Shown: positions 47,199 through 57,273, numbered from the stretch's first letter. The stretch: DNA of 64,000 nucleotides from Arabiibacter massiliensis (GCF_900169505.1 NZ_LT827021.1:2108001-2172000), one strand, 5' to 3'. Notes: generated by a model not told the origin, from the sequence alone. Translations and numbers: made by a program.

Positions 47199-48038
47199 CT
47201 ACGGGAACTTCGGGAACTGGGTGAAGTCGGGCACGCGCTTCTCCTTGAACGCGTCGCGGCCCTCCTTCGCCTCATCGGTGGTGTAGTACAGAAGCGTCGC
47301 ATCGCCGGCCAGCTGCTGAATGCCCGCGAGGCCGTCGGTGGCCGCGTTGAACGAGGCCTTCATGAAGCGCAGCGCCGTGGGGGAAAGGCGCAGCATCTCG
47401 CGCGCCCAGCTCACGCACTCCTCTTCCAGCTGGTCGAAGGGCACCACCTTGTTCACCAGGCCCATCTCGAGCGCCTCGGCGGCCGTGTACTGACGGCAGA
47501 GGTACCATATCTCGCGTGCCTTCTTCTGGCCCACGATGTTGGCGAGATATCCCGCGCCGTAGCCCGCGTCGAAGCTGCCCACCTTGGGGCCCGTCTGGCC
47601 GAACTTGGCCGTGTCGGCCGCAAGCGACAGGTCGCACAGGATGTGCAGCACGTGGCCGCCGCCGATGGCGTAGCCGTTCACCATGGCGATGACGGGCTTG
47701 GGCACCACGCGGATGAGGCGCTGCAGGTCGAGCACGTTCAGGCGCGGGATGTTGTCCTCGCCAACGTAGCCGCCGTTGCCGCGGATCTTCTGGTCGCCGC
47801 CGCTGCAGAACGCCTGATCCTCGGGGCGGCCGTCGTGATTGGCCCCGGTGAGGATGATGACGCCGATTTCCGCGTCGTCGCGCGCCACAGTGAAGGCGTC
47901 GTAGAGCTCGTTGACGGTGAGCGGGGTGAACGCGTTGCGGCGCTCGGGCCGGTTGATGGATATCTTGGCGATGCCCTCGCAGGTTTCATAGATGATCTCG
48001 CGGTACGCTTTGCCCGCCTGCCATGCGATGTCGCCCAT
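47199..48038 (-). CDS. menB: 1,4-dihydroxy-2-naphthoyl-CoA synthase
   Basis: 279 residues. Crotonase-fold ring-closing enzyme converting o-succinylbenzoyl-CoA to DHNA-CoA in menaquinone synthesis. Motifs: [37 protein letters not shown] (oxyanion hole, as in MenB), [36 protein letters not shown] and the C-terminal [21 protein letters not shown]. Of three possible starts, the ATG at 48038 has AAAGGA at correct spacing. Followed 64 bases later by menE-menC. Confidence 0.95.
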   Translation of the reverse strand: MGDIAWQAGKAYREIIYETCEGIAKISINRPERRNAFTPLTVNELYDAFTVARDDAEIGVIILTGANHDGRPEDQAFCSGGDQKIRGNGGYVGEDNIPRLNVLDLQRLIRVVPKPVIAMVNGYAIGGGHVLHILCDLSLAADTAKFGQTGPKVGSFDAGYGAGYLANIVGQKKAREIWYLCRQYTAAEALEMGLVNKVVPFDQLEEECVSWAREMLRLSPTALRFMKASFNAATDGLAGIQQLAGDATLLYYTTDEAKEGRDAFKEKRVPDFTQFPKFP

Positions 48039-48202
48039 AGCCATCCTTTCGAATGCGCGCATGACGAAGTGGCCTGACATCGTGCGCGCTGCGTTTGAAG
48101 GGGGTTCGATACGATTGCCTATATACTACAGCAACTCAACATCTTGTGTGTCGAGCCTGAGAATATCCTCAGAATTGGTGCTTCCTTCAACCATCCGCTT
48201 AA

Positions 48203-48221
48203 GGGGGGCGCGACGCCCCCC
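48203..48221 (-). terminator. Possible terminator after ppc
   Basis: 8-bp stem GGGGGGCG / CGCCCCCC starting at the last base of the ppc stop codon. No strong T-run follows. A smaller CTGAG/CTCAG repeat lies at about 48160-48175. The remaining gap to menB shows only a TATA-rich stretch near 48118-48128. Confidence 0.45.
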
Positions 48222-50986
48222 TACCCCGTGTTCTGAAGGCCGGCGGAGACGCCGGTGACGGTGGACAGGATGAGCGCCAGGTAGGCGGCCTTCTGTCCTT
48301 TGGTAAGCTCTTCCTGCTGGCTGCGGATGACGCGCAGGGCCCTCACCTGCGCAAGCGAGAGCGCGTCCACGTAGGGGTTGCGCACGCGGATGGCGCAGCC
48401 CAGCACGCGGCGGTGCTCCAGCGGCCATTCGTCGCCCACGATGGCGAGCGCCCACGAACGCGTGAGCCGCATCTCCTCCAGCACGGTGCGCGCGAGGTCG
48501 TCGCGGTCGCCCAGCGCCAGGTACATCTTGGCGATGCGCCCGTCGGTCTTGGCGATGGACATCTCGATGTTGTCGATGAACGTGGCGAACAGCGGCCACT
48601 CGCGGTACGCCTCTCGCAGAAGCTCCAGGTCGCCCAGCTGTTCGCACGCGGTGCCCAGGCCGTACCACGCGGCCAGGTTGATGCGCGCCTGCGACCACGA
48701 AAACACCCAGGGGATGGTGCGCAGATCGTCGAGCGACTGCGCACCCAGGCCGCGCTTGGCCGGACGGCTGCCGATGGGCAGCAGGCCCACCTCGGCGAGC
48801 GGCGTGACGGTGGAGAACCACGGCGCGAAGTCGTCCGCGTGCAGAAGGTCCAGGTAGCGGCGGTGCGCGGCCTCGTTCAGGCGCGCCGCGGCCTCGGCGT
48901 AGCGCTCGGTGGCCTGGGTGTTCGCGCGCTCCACGGACGGCGCGGAGCTCAGCAGCGTGGCCGCCGCCACGCCTTCCACATGGCGCAGGGCCAGCGTGGG
49001 GTCGCCGTAGCGCGCGAAGATGACCTCGCCTTGCTCGGTCACCTTGAAGCGGCAGTTCACCGAGCCCTTCGGCTGGGCGAGCACCGCGCGGTTGGCCGGG
49101 CCGCCGCCGCGTCCCACCGCGCCGCCGCGGCCGTGCATGAGCACGAGGTCGATGTCGTGCTCCTCGGCCCAGCGCGCGATGCGCTCCTGCGCGGAATGCA
49201 GCGCGAGCGTGGCCGTGACCGGACCGGCGTCCTTCGAGGAGTCCGAGTAGCCCAGCATGACCTCCATGCGCCGGTTCGTCTGCTCAAGCCGACGCCGCAC
49301 GGCCGGCAGCCGCAGCATCTCGTCGAGCACCTCGGTGCACCCCTCCAGGTCCTCCAACTGCTCGAACAGGGGGATCACGTCCAGCGCGGGCACGTCCTGC
49401 GCGTGCGAGAAGGCCAGGTCGGCCAGCTCGTACACGTCGGCCATGTGGCTTGCGCGCTTCGTGAACGACACGATGTAGCGGCGCGCCATCTTCTGCCCGT
49501 AGCGCTTCTGGATGGCCCCGATGGCGCGGAACGTGTCGAGCACCTCGCGGGTCATGGGGTCGAGCTTGCCGTGCACGCCGTGGGCGCGGATGTCGGCCAG
49601 CGCGCGCTCGTGCACCACCGAATGCTGGCGAAACTCCATCTCCACCAGGTGGAACCCGAACGTCTCCACCTGCCACACGAGCGTCTGCACCGGCCCGTAG
49701 GCGGCGCGCACGGCCCCGGCTTGCGCGAGCGAGTCCTGCACGATGCGCAGGTCGGCCAAAAGCTCGTCGGGCGAACGGTACATGATGTCCACGTTGCGCG
49801 CGGCGGTGCCCTCAAGGCGCGCGGCCATCACCAGCATCACGGTGCGATGCGGCTCGAAGCCCAGCTCATCGGCCACGCGGGCGGTGAGCGTCTCGCTCAT
49901 CTCTACCTGATGGCTCCATAGGTCCATGAGCTCCTCGGACGGCGGGGTGCGCCGCGCCTCCAGCGTGAGGTTGCGCCCTACCTCGCGGCACGCCTCGGCC
50001 AGCTTCGACACCATGTGGCCGAAATACTTGGCGGCCACGCGACGCGACACCTTGGCGGTGACGTTGGGATTGCCATCGCGATCCGACCCGATCCAGCTGC
50101 CGGGATGGAAGAACGCCGGGCACACGGGCGGCACGCTGCCGGCGTCCTCGCCCAGCACCCAGTCGTCGAAGCGGCGATACACCTGCGGCACCAGGTCGAA
50201 CAGCGTGTTGTCGAAGATGTCGATGATGGTGTCGGCCTCTTCGAGCGGCGTGGGCTTCTTCATCTCGGTGGGCGACGTGCGCACGAGCGCGTCGATCTCC
50301 TGCAGCATGTGGCGCTCGTTCTCCACCAGGGCCGATCCACCCAGATGCGGATGCTCGTCCAGCAGCTCGGCGATGCGGCGGATCTTGCCCTCCACCGATT
50401 TGCGGCGCGCCTCGGTGGGATGCGCGGTGAACACGGGGTGGAATTCCAGGCGGCCGAGCAGCTCGGCCGTGCGCTCGGGGCCCACCTCGTCCAGCAGGCG
50501 GCTGTACGCCACCACCAGCTCGTTGGATGCGTCCACGGCCGAATCCATGGACACGCCGCGCTCCAGCTCGCGCAGCGACACCACGCGGTAGTGCTCCTCG
50601 GAGAGGTTGGCCAGGTGGAAGAACGACGTGAACGCCCGCACCACCATCTGCGCCTGATCGACCGGCAGCCCGTCGATGAGCGCGACGGCCTGGCGAAACG
50701 CCAGCGCACCCGGGGTGTCGGCTGTGGGGATGCCTTGGCCATCCGTTGGCTCTTCGGCCGCCACCGTGCCAGGATTGCCCTCGTTCGCCCTGATCACGCT
50801 GTTGAACAGGCGGTCGAACAGCTCGCAGACGGCCGGGTCGTACTCCTTGAGCACCTTGCGCTCCAACCGCAGGAACAGCGCGAGGTCGTCGCGCAGGCTC
50901 GCGGGGATCTCGATTTCCGTGTAGGACTTGATCGCCTGGGCGGTGTCGGCCGCGCCGAGGTGGCGGTCGAGGAGTAGGTCGGCCAT
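48221..50986 (-). CDS. ppc: Phosphoenolpyruvate carboxylase
   Basis: 921 residues, full length. It carboxylates PEP to oxaloacetate, refilling the C4 pool that feeds fumarate in anaerobes. Motifs: [14 protein letters not shown] (catalytic His), [41 protein letters not shown] (flexible loop), [14 protein letters not shown] and the strictly conserved C-terminal QNTG. CAGGAGAG precedes the ATG. It sits inside the menaquinone cluster between menH and menB on the same strand, with 54 bases to menH. Confidence 0.95.
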   Translation of the reverse strand: MADLLLDRHLGAADTAQAIKSYTEIEIPASLRDDLALFLRLERKVLKEYDPAVCELFDRLFNSVIRANEGNPGTVAAEEPTDGQGIPTADTPGALAFRQAVALIDGLPVDQAQMVVRAFTSFFHLANLSEEHYRVVSLRELERGVSMDSAVDASNELVVAYSRLLDEVGPERTAELLGRLEFHPVFTAHPTEARRKSVEGKIRRIAELLDEHPHLGGSALVENERHMLQEIDALVRTSPTEMKKPTPLEEADTIIDIFDNTLFDLVPQVYRRFDDWVLGEDAGSVPPVCPAFFHPGSWIGSDRDGNPNVTAKVSRRVAAKYFGHMVSKLAEACREVGRNLTLEARRTPPSEELMDLWSHQVEMSETLTARVADELGFEPHRTVMLVMAARLEGTAARNVDIMYRSPDELLADLRIVQDSLAQAGAVRAAYGPVQTLVWQVETFGFHLVEMEFRQHSVVHERALADIRAHGVHGKLDPMTREVLDTFRAIGAIQKRYGQKMARRYIVSFTKRASHMADVYELADLAFSHAQDVPALDVIPLFEQLEDLEGCTEVLDEMLRLPAVRRRLEQTNRRMEVMLGYSDSSKDAGPVTATLALHSAQERIARWAEEHDIDLVLMHGRGGAVGRGGGPANRAVLAQPKGSVNCRFKVTEQGEVIFARYGDPTLALRHVEGVAAATLLSSAPSVERANTQATERYAEAAARLNEAAHRRYLDLLHADDFAPWFSTVTPLAEVGLLPIGSRPAKRGLGAQSLDDLRTIPWVFSWSQARINLAAWYGLGTACEQLGDLELLREAYREWPLFATFIDNIEMSIAKTDGRIAKMYLALGDRDDLARTVLEEMRLTRSWALAIVGDEWPLEHRRVLGCAIRVRNPYVDALSLAQVRALRVIRSQQEELTKGQKAAYLALILSTVTGVSAGLQNTG

Positions 50987-51040
50987 GTGCTCTCCTGTCG
51001 GGCGTGCTTTCGTTTCTCGTCTATTATACGCGCCCGCGGA

Positions 51041-51874
51041 TTAGCGGGCGGAAAGGAACGCGGACACTTCCCGCGCGAACGCGTCGGGGGCTTCGAGGTG
51101 GACGTTGTGGCCCGCGCCTTCGATGATGCGCGTCTCGGCCAAGCCGGCAGTCGCGAGCCCTTCGGCGAGGGCGCGGTACTTCGCATCGCGCTCGCCGGCC
51201 AGGTAGAGCACGGGGACGCCGCCGTCGCGCAGCTGGGCGAGGGCCGCGAGCACGACGGCGCGGTCGGGCATGGCGTGCTGGCCGGCGTGCTCGAACGTGC
51301 GGGCGAGGGACTCGACGTCGTTGGCCAGGCGGCCGGCGCGCACGCCCTCGCGGGTCGCGGCGGGCAGGTCGCGCTGGGTGGCGAACAGGGGCAGGCGCTC
51401 CCAGGCGTCCATGAAGGCGAGGACGCCCTCGGCGCGCAGCCGGGCGGCGTTGGCGAGGTCGCGCTCGCGGGCGGCTTCGCGCTCGTCGGCGGTGGCGGGG
51501 CCGAGGCCGGCGCCTTCCAGGATGAGGGCGGCGAAGGCGTGCGGGTTTTTGACGGCTGCCGCGAGGGCGACGCGGCCGCCCATCGAGTAGCCGACGACGG
51601 CCGGCCGGCGCTCGAAGCCGGCGAGGAATGCAAGCAGCGCTTCGGCCTGCGCGTCGAGGGCGTAGGGGGCCGGATCGACCGGTCGGTCGCTCGCACCATG
51701 GCCCGCCAGGTCGAGCGCGCAGACCGCGCGGTCGCGCGCAAGCAGCGGAGCCACCTCGTCCCACGACGCCGCGCTCTGCGCGAATCCGTGCACGAGCACC
51801 ACCGGCGCGCCGCCCGCCCCCCAGCTCCGGACGCCGTAGCGCACCCCCGCATGCTCGAACCGTTCCACCTGCAT
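51041..51874 (-). CDS. menH: Alpha/beta hydrolase, probable MenH (SHCHC synthase)
   Basis: 277 residues. Alpha/beta-hydrolase with VVLVHGFAQSAASWDEV (oxyanion region), nucleophile Ser in VVGYSMGGRVALAAA, and the catalytic His in EGAGHNVHLEAPDAF. This fits 2-succinyl-6-hydroxy-2,4-cyclohexadiene-1-carboxylate synthase, which eliminates pyruvate from the MenD product. Position between menD and menB supports it. ATG at 51874 has AAAGGAGGG upstream. Eighty-seven bases and a family A hairpin separate it from menD. Other hydrolase activity cannot be excluded from sequence alone. Confidence 0.82.
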   Translation of the reverse strand: MQVERFEHAGVRYGVRSWGAGGAPVVLVHGFAQSAASWDEVAPLLARDRAVCALDLAGHGASDRPVDPAPYALDAQAEALLAFLAGFERRPAVVGYSMGGRVALAAAVKNPHAFAALILEGAGLGPATADEREAARERDLANAARLRAEGVLAFMDAWERLPLFATQRDLPAATREGVRAGRLANDVESLARTFEHAGQHAMPDRAVVLAALAQLRDGGVPVLYLAGERDAKYRALAEGLATAGLAETRIIEGAGHNVHLEAPDAFAREVSAFLSAR

Positions 51875-51903
51875 CCGCCCTCCTTTCCCCGTTTCGACCA
51901 CCG

Positions 51904-51958
51904 ATCTTCGCTCCGAAAACACACCTCAGCGCACGAGGCGTGTTTTCGGAGCGATAAT
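51904..51958. repeat. Hairpin repeat, family A copy 4
   Basis: 24-bp arms starting ATCTTCGCTCCG with a few mismatches; the loop AGCGCAC is the reverse complement of the loop in the 790 copy, so this copy is in the opposite orientation. Lies between menD and menH. Confidence 0.85.
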
Positions 51959-51961
51959 GCG

Positions 51962-53722
51962 CTACCAGTACGGGCGGTAGCGGTCCTTGAGGCCTTCCAG
52001 GGGGACGCGGGCCTCGATGAGCGAGATGCCGGGGGTGCCGAGCAGCGCGCGGTAGGCCTCGTCGAACGCCGGCACGGTGTCGGTGCGGCGGTACGGCACG
52101 GCGAAGGCACGCGCGGCGGCCTCGAAGTCCACCTCCTGCGGCGTGAGGAACAGCCGCTCGAAGTAGGCGTCCTCCGACTTCTGGGGCAGCATGTCGAAGA
52201 TGCCGCCGCCGTCGTTGTTGAGCAGCACGATGACGATGCTGGGCGCGGGTCCGCCCGCAGTGCGCTGCACGCGCAGCTCGCGTTGGAGCGCGAGCGCGTT
52301 CAGGTCGTGCAGCAGCGTGAGGTCGCCGGTGACGAGCGTGGTCTGCGCGAAGCGCTGCGCCGCGCCGAGCGCCGTGGACACCGTGCCGTCGATGCCGTTG
52401 AGGCCGCGATTGCACAGCACCGTCAGGCGCTTGGCGCTTTTCAGGTAGAACGTGTCGAGCGCCCGCACGCTCATGGAATTAGCCGCGAACAGGCACGACC
52501 CCTCCGGCGCAAGCTCCACGACGCGCCGGACGAACGCGCCCTCGAAGCCGGCCTCCACGTCGTCCACCGCCGCGATGCGCTCGCGGGCGGCGTCGTTCGC
52601 GGCGATCCACGCGCTCGCGAAGGCCCCGGACGCTGGCACCGGGTCGGGCAGCGCCGCGAGCAGCGAGCGGGCGAACTCCGCAGGCTCGCACGGCGCGAAC
52701 ACGTCGGTGGCGGCGTTGAAGTCGCGTGTCTCGAGGGGATCCACCACCACCTGCGCCGCGCCCGACGCGGCGGCCATCTGCGCGGCCTTCTTCGACACCG
52801 GATAGCGGCCGAATCGCACGATCGCCTCGGGCCGCAGCTCGTCGGGAGCCACGCCGCCTGCGGCAATAATGCTGTCGTAGTTATCGATGACCAGCGCGTC
52901 ATCGAAGTCGCGCAGACCCGAGAGCGGATCGGCCAGAAGCGGCAGGTCGAACGCGTGCGCCCAGGCCAGCACCGCGCGCGCCTCGTCATCGTTCGCGCAG
53001 GTTCCCTCACCCGCGTAGACGAGCGCGCGTCGGCCGGTCAGCAGCGCGGCCAGGCGCTCGGCGGCCTCCGGCGCAAGCTGCCGCGAAACGGCGACGGATG
53101 TTTCACGTGAAACATCCGCGCGACGACCCGCTTCGAACAGGCCTTCCACGGCGAAATCGGGCTTGAGCGGCTCGTCGAACGGGAAGTTCAAGTGCACGGG
53201 CCCGCCGCAGCAGCCCTCGCCCGCCGCGATGACCGCCTCGCGCGCGGCCTGGCGGGCGAACGCGAGCGCCATGCCGTCGGCCGTCGGCAGCGGCATCTGG
53301 CGAAACGCCCGCACGTGGTCGCCGTAGGCGTTCAGCTGGTCGCACGTCTGCGGTGCGCCGAGGCCCTGCAGCCGCGGCGGCCGGTCGCCCGTGAGCACGA
53401 GCAGCGGCACGCGCGACGACTCGGCCTCCATCACGGCCGGGTAGTAGTTCGCCACCGCCGTGCCCGACGTGCAGACGACGGCGGCGGGGCGGCCGCTCGC
53501 CTTCGCCAGCCCGAGCGCGAAGAAGGCCGCGCCGCGCTCGTCCACGTCCACGAACAGGCGCATCCGCTCCGGCGCGCGCCGCGACAGCTCGTAGGCCGTC
53601 ATGGACAGCGGCGTCGAGCGCGAACCGGGGCTCACCACCACGTCGCGCACGCCCCAGCGAGCCAGCTCGTCGAAGAACGCGCCCAGGAACAACGCCGTTG
53701 CGGCCGGGTCGGCCGTCATCAT
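51962..53722 (-). CDS. menD: 2-succinyl-5-enolpyruvyl-6-hydroxy-3-cyclohexene-1-carboxylate synthase
   Basis: 586 residues. Thiamin-diphosphate enzyme adding a succinic semialdehyde unit to isochorismate. The N-terminal domain has FFDELARWGVRDVVVSPGSRSTPLS with the catalytic Glu region FVDVDERGAAFFALGLAKASG and CTSGTAVANYYPAV. The cofactor-binding motif is GDLTLLHDLNALAL through VLLNNDGGGIFDMLPQ. GGGAGG lies before two adjacent ATGs (53722 and 53719) that overlap the menF stop (ATGATGA). A perfect parS site lies inside the gene and is translated as part of ADVSRETSV. Confidence 0.94.
   Translation of the reverse strand: MMTADPAATALFLGAFFDELARWGVRDVVVSPGSRSTPLSMTAYELSRRAPERMRLFVDVDERGAAFFALGLAKASGRPAAVVCTSGTAVANYYPAVMEAESSRVPLLVLTGDRPPRLQGLGAPQTCDQLNAYGDHVRAFRQMPLPTADGMALAFARQAAREAVIAAGEGCCGGPVHLNFPFDEPLKPDFAVEGLFEAGRRADVSRETSVAVSRQLAPEAAERLAALLTGRRALVYAGEGTCANDDEARAVLAWAHAFDLPLLADPLSGLRDFDDALVIDNYDSIIAAGGVAPDELRPEAIVRFGRYPVSKKAAQMAAASGAAQVVVDPLETRDFNAATDVFAPCEPAEFARSLLAALPDPVPASGAFASAWIAANDAARERIAAVDDVEAGFEGAFVRRVVELAPEGSCLFAANSMSVRALDTFYLKSAKRLTVLCNRGLNGIDGTVSTALGAAQRFAQTTLVTGDLTLLHDLNALALQRELRVQRTAGGPAPSIVIVLLNNDGGGIFDMLPQKSEDAYFERLFLTPQEVDFEAAARAFAVPYRRTDTVPAFDEAYRALLGTPGISLIEARVPLEGLKDRYRPYW
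53099..53114. other. parS centromere site 2, inside menD
   Basis: Exact TGTTTCACGTGAAACA within the menD coding sequence, extended by CGGA/TCCG to a 24-bp palindrome (53095-53118). Read in the gene's frame it gives residues DVSRETS, in the segment between the N-terminal and middle domains. Confidence 0.9.
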
Positions 53723-54975
53723 GCCTCGCCTCCCTCGAAGGCGCTGAGGATGGTCTTCAGCTTCATGCCGATCTCGTCGTACTCGTCGTCGGCCACGCTG
53801 CCGGCTACGATGCCGCAGCCGGCGTACACCCAGCCGATCTCGCCGTCGAACACGCCCGTGCGCAGCGCCACGGAGAACTCGCCGTCGCCCGCGCCGTCGA
53901 TGTAGCCGCACGCGCCGGCGAAGAACCCGCGGTTGTACGCCTCGATCTCGCGCAGCAGCATCTGCGCCTCGCCCACCGGCGTGCCCGCCACGGCTGGCGT
54001 GGGATGCAGGTCGCCCATCATCGTCCACAAATCAACGCCCTCCAGCATGCGCGCCCGCGCCGGCGTGCACAGGTGCTGCACGTGCGTGAGCGGGAGGATC
54101 CCCGGCTCGGCGGGCACGTCCACGCCGTAACACGTGCGGCAGAACACCTCGCGGATGAACTTCACCACGTAGTCGTGCTCGGCGCGGTTCTTCTCGTCGG
54201 CCATGAGCTCGGCCGCCAGCCGCGCGCGCTCCTCCTCGGATCCGCCCGCGGGGCACGTTCCCGCCAGGCACATGCTCTCGACTTCGGCGCCGCGCTTGCG
54301 CACGAGCAGCTCCGGCGTGCAGCCGCAGAAGAACACGTCGGCGTAGCGGTACAGCAGCACCGTGCCGCGCGCCGGGCCGTCGATGAGGTTCACCAGCAGG
54401 TCCTTCGACGAGAAGGGGTGCTCGGCCACCAGCTTCTGCCGGCGCGAGAGCACCACCTTGTCCACGCGGCCCTCCTCGATGGCCGCAAGCCCTGCCGCCA
54501 CGGCGTCGGCCCACGCCTCGCGCGAGTCCGGCACGATGCGGTACGGCACCGTCTCGCGGCGGCGCGGCGGTGCGGCCAGCGCTTGGCGGACGAAGCGCTC
54601 GATGCGCCCCGCGTACACCGGGCCGAGCGAGTTCACCTGGAGGAGCGGCCCGTGCTCGTTCTCAATGAGCACGATCTCCGGCAGCATGAACTTCAGGCGC
54701 GGGAACGCCTCGAACAGGTCGTCGGTAGGCGCGGGGTTCTCCGCGTCAAAGCGGTTGAACGAGAAGAAGACAGGCTGCTGGCCCACGGGGCCTTCCAGCT
54801 CGCAGTCGGCGTCGTCGAGCGTCGGCAGCGCGATGCAGCGACCGAGGCCCATGAGGCGCACCGGGCGGTCCTTGCGGTAGTAGACGAACTGGTCGGTGAA
54901 CCCTTTCTGCAGCGCGCAGAACGCGTCGACGATATCGGCGTTGATGGAGCAGGTGTAGGAATGGATTTTCGTCAT
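53719..54975 (-). CDS. menF: Isochorismate synthase
   Basis: 418 residues. Chorismate-binding family enzyme turning chorismate into isochorismate, the first menaquinone step. Motifs: GRVDKVVLSRRQKLVAEHPF, CGCTPELLVRKRGAEVESM, LAGTCPAGGSEEERARLAAEL, KNRAEHDYVVKFIREVF, HLCTPARARMLEG, LHPTPAVAGTPVGEA and the end GEFSVALRTGVFDGEIGWVYAGCGIVAGS. An N-terminal region of some 150 residues is normal for MenF. GGGAGAG precedes the ATG. First gene of the men operon; menD overlaps its stop. Confidence 0.93.
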   Translation of the reverse strand: MTKIHSYTCSINADIVDAFCALQKGFTDQFVYYRKDRPVRLMGLGRCIALPTLDDADCELEGPVGQQPVFFSFNRFDAENPAPTDDLFEAFPRLKFMLPEIVLIENEHGPLLQVNSLGPVYAGRIERFVRQALAAPPRRRETVPYRIVPDSREAWADAVAAGLAAIEEGRVDKVVLSRRQKLVAEHPFSSKDLLVNLIDGPARGTVLLYRYADVFFCGCTPELLVRKRGAEVESMCLAGTCPAGGSEEERARLAAELMADEKNRAEHDYVVKFIREVFCRTCYGVDVPAEPGILPLTHVQHLCTPARARMLEGVDLWTMMGDLHPTPAVAGTPVGEAQMLLREIEAYNRGFFAGACGYIDGAGDGEFSVALRTGVFDGEIGWVYAGCGIVAGSVADDEYDEIGMKLKTILSAFEGGEA

Positions 54976-55085
54976 GGCTCTCCCGTCGCTTCGTCACGCG
55001 TGCCAACCAGTCGTGCAAGATGGCATTCTAGCACGACGGTTCGCCGGACCGATTCCGACGGCGGTCAGCGTCGCGCCGCAGTCCG

Positions 55086-55141
55086 ATCTTCGGCCGAAAC
55101 ACACGCCACAGCGCGGTTTTGCGTGTGTTTCGGCCGAAGAT
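55086..55141. repeat. Hairpin repeat, family A copy 5
   Basis: Same 21-bp arms as the 33716 copy; its loop CACAGCGCGGTTTT is the exact reverse complement of that copy's loop. Lies between menF and the NrdD-like gene. Confidence 0.9.
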
Positions 55142-55160
55142 GAACTCCTCCGCATGCGAA

Positions 55161-55192
55161 AACGGGCCGCGGCTTGGCAGCTGCGGCCCGTT
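55161..55192 (-). terminator. Rho-independent terminator of the NrdD-like gene
   Basis: Stem AACGGGCCGC / GCGGCCCGTT; on the minus strand it runs into CCCGTTTTCGC. It starts 33 bases after the stop at 55226. Confidence 0.7.
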
Positions 55193-55225
55193 GGCTATCG
55201 GAAAACTCCCTGGCGGGGCGAGCGA

Positions 55226-55612
55226 CTAGCAGCCGTTTGAGCAGTTGAAGGCGCGCTCCTCGCGGGTGACGCCGTGCTTGACGCGGTCGGACTCCTCGGC
55301 GGTCTTCGCGTCGTTCCAGCGATCCATCGTGCCCACCAGGTATCCGGTGATGCGGCGGATGCGGTCGAAGGGCACCGGCGCCAGCTCGTAGCGGATGTCC
55401 ACGTCGGCGCCGTCCACGTCCAGCTCGAGCGCCGTGACCATGCTGTTGGGATGCTGCTCGTTGCCGCGCGCGATGTAGGAGCGGATCTCGTCGTCGCCCA
55501 CCGGCGCGTCGTCCTCGTTCAGGTACGTGATCTTCACGACCACGCTGTCGACCGTCCTCTGCTCCCACTGCGCCGTCGCGCGCTTCACCATCGTCTCCAC
55601 CGCCGTTGCCAT
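55226..55612 (-). CDS. Small NrdD-like (anaerobic ribonucleotide reductase C-terminal-like) protein
   Basis: 128 residues. The C-terminal part RIRRITGYLVGTMDRWNDAK, followed by DRVKHG and a final CSNGC, resembles the end of class III ribonucleotide reductase, where RVCGYLG carries the glycyl radical and a cysteine pair follows. Here Cys is replaced by Thr before the Gly, and the catalytic barrel is absent. The first 80 residues hold a small domain with VVVKITYLNEDDAPVGDDEIRSYI. A role as a spare glycyl-radical subunit is possible; it may equally be a non-radical relative. GGGAGGAG precedes the ATG at 55612. Divergent from msrAB. Confidence 0.6.
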   Translation of the reverse strand: MATAVETMVKRATAQWEQRTVDSVVVKITYLNEDDAPVGDDEIRSYIARGNEQHPNSMVTALELDVDGADVDIRYELAPVPFDRIRRITGYLVGTMDRWNDAKTAEESDRVKHGVTREERAFNCSNGC

Positions 55613-55641
55613 GCCGCTCCTCCCGTTTGTGATACCTTTAT

Positions 55642-55662
55642 ATGGTACCAGTATAGTACCAT
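55642..55662. promoter_or_regulatory. Operator-like inverted repeat between divergent genes
   Basis: ATGGTAC and GTACCAT, perfect 7-bp arms around CAGTATA, overlapping a TATAGT box. It sits 30 bases from the NrdD-like start and 113 from the MsrAB start, and could regulate either or both. Confidence 0.45.
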
Positions 55663-55774
55663 TTATGGAGACGAACGGCCACCACCTTTCGGTAACGGGT
55701 TATGACGAAACGGACGCGGGCGCGCAACGGCGAGAAACGGCGTATGATGGTAGGATACGAGAAAGGAGCCCGAT

Positions 55775-56932
55775 ATGTCCGCGCGCGCCCGCACCCTCGT
55801 CTGCACGATAGCCTTGGCGGCCGCTGCGATCCTGGCCGGCTGCTCGAACGCCGCGCCGTCTGCTGACGGCGGCGCCTCGACCGGCGGCTCCTTCGCCGAC
55901 CTGGGCGGCGACCTCACCTACGAGCAGGCGAAGGCCCTCCCTTTCAAGCAGGTGGAGCCGGATCTAGGCAATCTGCACGAAGTCTACTTCGCCGGCGGCT
56001 GCTTCTGGGGCGTGGACGCATACTTCTCGCTCGTGCCCGGCGTGGCGGAAACGACGTCCGGTTACGCGAACGGCACCGGCGAGAACCCCACGTACGAGCA
56101 GGTGTGCACCGGCGCCACCGGGTTCGCCGAGACGGTGCGCGTGCGCTACGACCCCGATGCGGTGAGCCTGCAGACGCTGGTCGAGCATTACTTCGGGCTG
56201 ATCGACCCCACCAGCGTGAACCGCCAGGGCAACGATGCCGGCACGCAGTACCGCACCGGCATCTACTACGCGGACGAGGCCGACCTTGCCGTGCTCGAGG
56301 CCGCGATGGAGGCCGAGCGCGCGGCCGTCGGGAAGGACCTGGCCGTGGAGCTGGCGCCGCTCTCCAACTTCTACGAGGCCGAGGAGTACCATCAGGACTA
56401 CCTGGACAAGAACCCTGGCGGCTACTGCCACGTGGACTTTTCGGAGCTTCGGGCGTTCGTCGAGGAGGGGTCGCTCGATGCGAGCCTCTACGAGAAGCCG
56501 AGCGAAGGCGAGCTGCGCGAGTCGCTGAGCGCCGAGCAGTTCGACGTCACGCAGAACGCCGCGACCGAGCAGCCGTTCAGCGGCGAGTATTACGACAACG
56601 TCGAGCCCGGCATCTACGTGGACGTGGTCACCGGCGAGCCGCTATTCTCGTCGGCCGACCAGTACGACGCGGGCTGCGGCTGGCCCAGCTTCACCAAGCC
56701 CATCGACCCGGAGGTGATCGTCGAGCGCGAGGACGGCAGCCACGGCATGGACCGCACCGAGGTGAAGAGCCGCGTGGGCGACTCGCACCTGGGCCACGTG
56801 TTCACCGACGGCCCCGCCGCCGAGGGCGGGCTGCGCTACTGCATCAACAGCGCGTCGCTGCGCTTCGTCCCCCTTGAGGACATGGACGCCGAAGGCTATG
56901 GCGACCTGAAGCCCCTGGTGGAAGTGGAGTGA
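55775..56932 (+). CDS. msrAB: Lipoprotein methionine sulfoxide reductase MsrA-MsrB fusion
   Basis: 385 residues. Signal peptide ending in lipobox LAGC (Cys23), so it is anchored outside the membrane. The MsrA domain (about 65-225) has the catalytic Cys76 in [13 protein letters not shown], then [15 protein letters not shown] and [16 protein letters not shown]. The MsrB domain (about 255-370) has [27 protein letters not shown] and the catalytic Cys in [12 protein letters not shown]. The two repair S- and R-methionine sulfoxide in exported proteins. MsrB zinc cysteines (CxxC pairs) are not seen. GAGAAAGGAG precedes the ATG. Reducing power would have to come from a membrane thiol carrier not encoded nearby. 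Confidence 0.92.
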   Translation: MSARARTLVCTIALAAAAILAGCSNAAPSADGGASTGGSFADLGGDLTYEQAKALPFKQVEPDLGNLHEVYFAGGCFWGVDAYFSLVPGVAETTSGYANGTGENPTYEQVCTGATGFAETVRVRYDPDAVSLQTLVEHYFGLIDPTSVNRQGNDAGTQYRTGIYYADEADLAVLEAAMEAERAAVGKDLAVELAPLSNFYEAEEYHQDYLDKNPGGYCHVDFSELRAFVEEGSLDASLYEKPSEGELRESLSAEQFDVTQNAATEQPFSGEYYDNVEPGIYVDVVTGEPLFSSADQYDAGCGWPSFTKPIDPEVIVEREDGSHGMDRTEVKSRVGDSHLGHVFTDGPAAEGGLRYCINSASLRFVPLEDMDAEGYGDLKPLVEVE

Positions 56933-56934
56933 GG

Positions 56935-57159
56935 CTATTCGTAGTCTCGCAGTGACTCCATAAGCTCGCCGACACTCACGTCGAAGCCATCAGCGATACG
57001 CCTGATGTTGTCCAAGCTGATGTTGCGAGCGCCGCGTTCGACGTCGGCGAGGTACGTGGCGCTCATGCCTATCCTCTTCGCGAAAGCGCGCTGCGACAAT
57101 CCACGCTCCTCGCGCAGATCCTTGATGCGCCAACCAAGCTGTACCCGTAAAGTGGACAT
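56935..57159 (-). CDS. Small XRE-family HTH regulator
   Basis: 74 residues, one helix-turn-helix domain of Cro/CI type: GWRIKDLREERGLSQRAFAKRIGMSATYLADVERG and NISLDNIRRIADGFDVSVGELM. The start may be the ATG at 57159 or a GTG at 57177 six codons upstream; neither ribosome site is strong. It converges on msrAB with a 2-base gap and diverges from the small gene at 57274 across an AT-rich 114-base region that holds a likely promoter (TATGCT near 57223). It could repress that neighbour. Confidence 0.75.
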   Translation of the reverse strand: MSTLRVQLGWRIKDLREERGLSQRAFAKRIGMSATYLADVERGARNISLDNIRRIADGFDVSVGELMESLRDYE

Positions 57160-57273
57160 TCGCCTATGCTCGCGCACCGCCTGGCGTTAGCTGCAACACT
57201 TTAAGTGAGCATTTTGCTTTTTGCTATGCTACTGTGAAAAACGCGTAGTGCAGCTCAATTCAAAGGGAAACGA

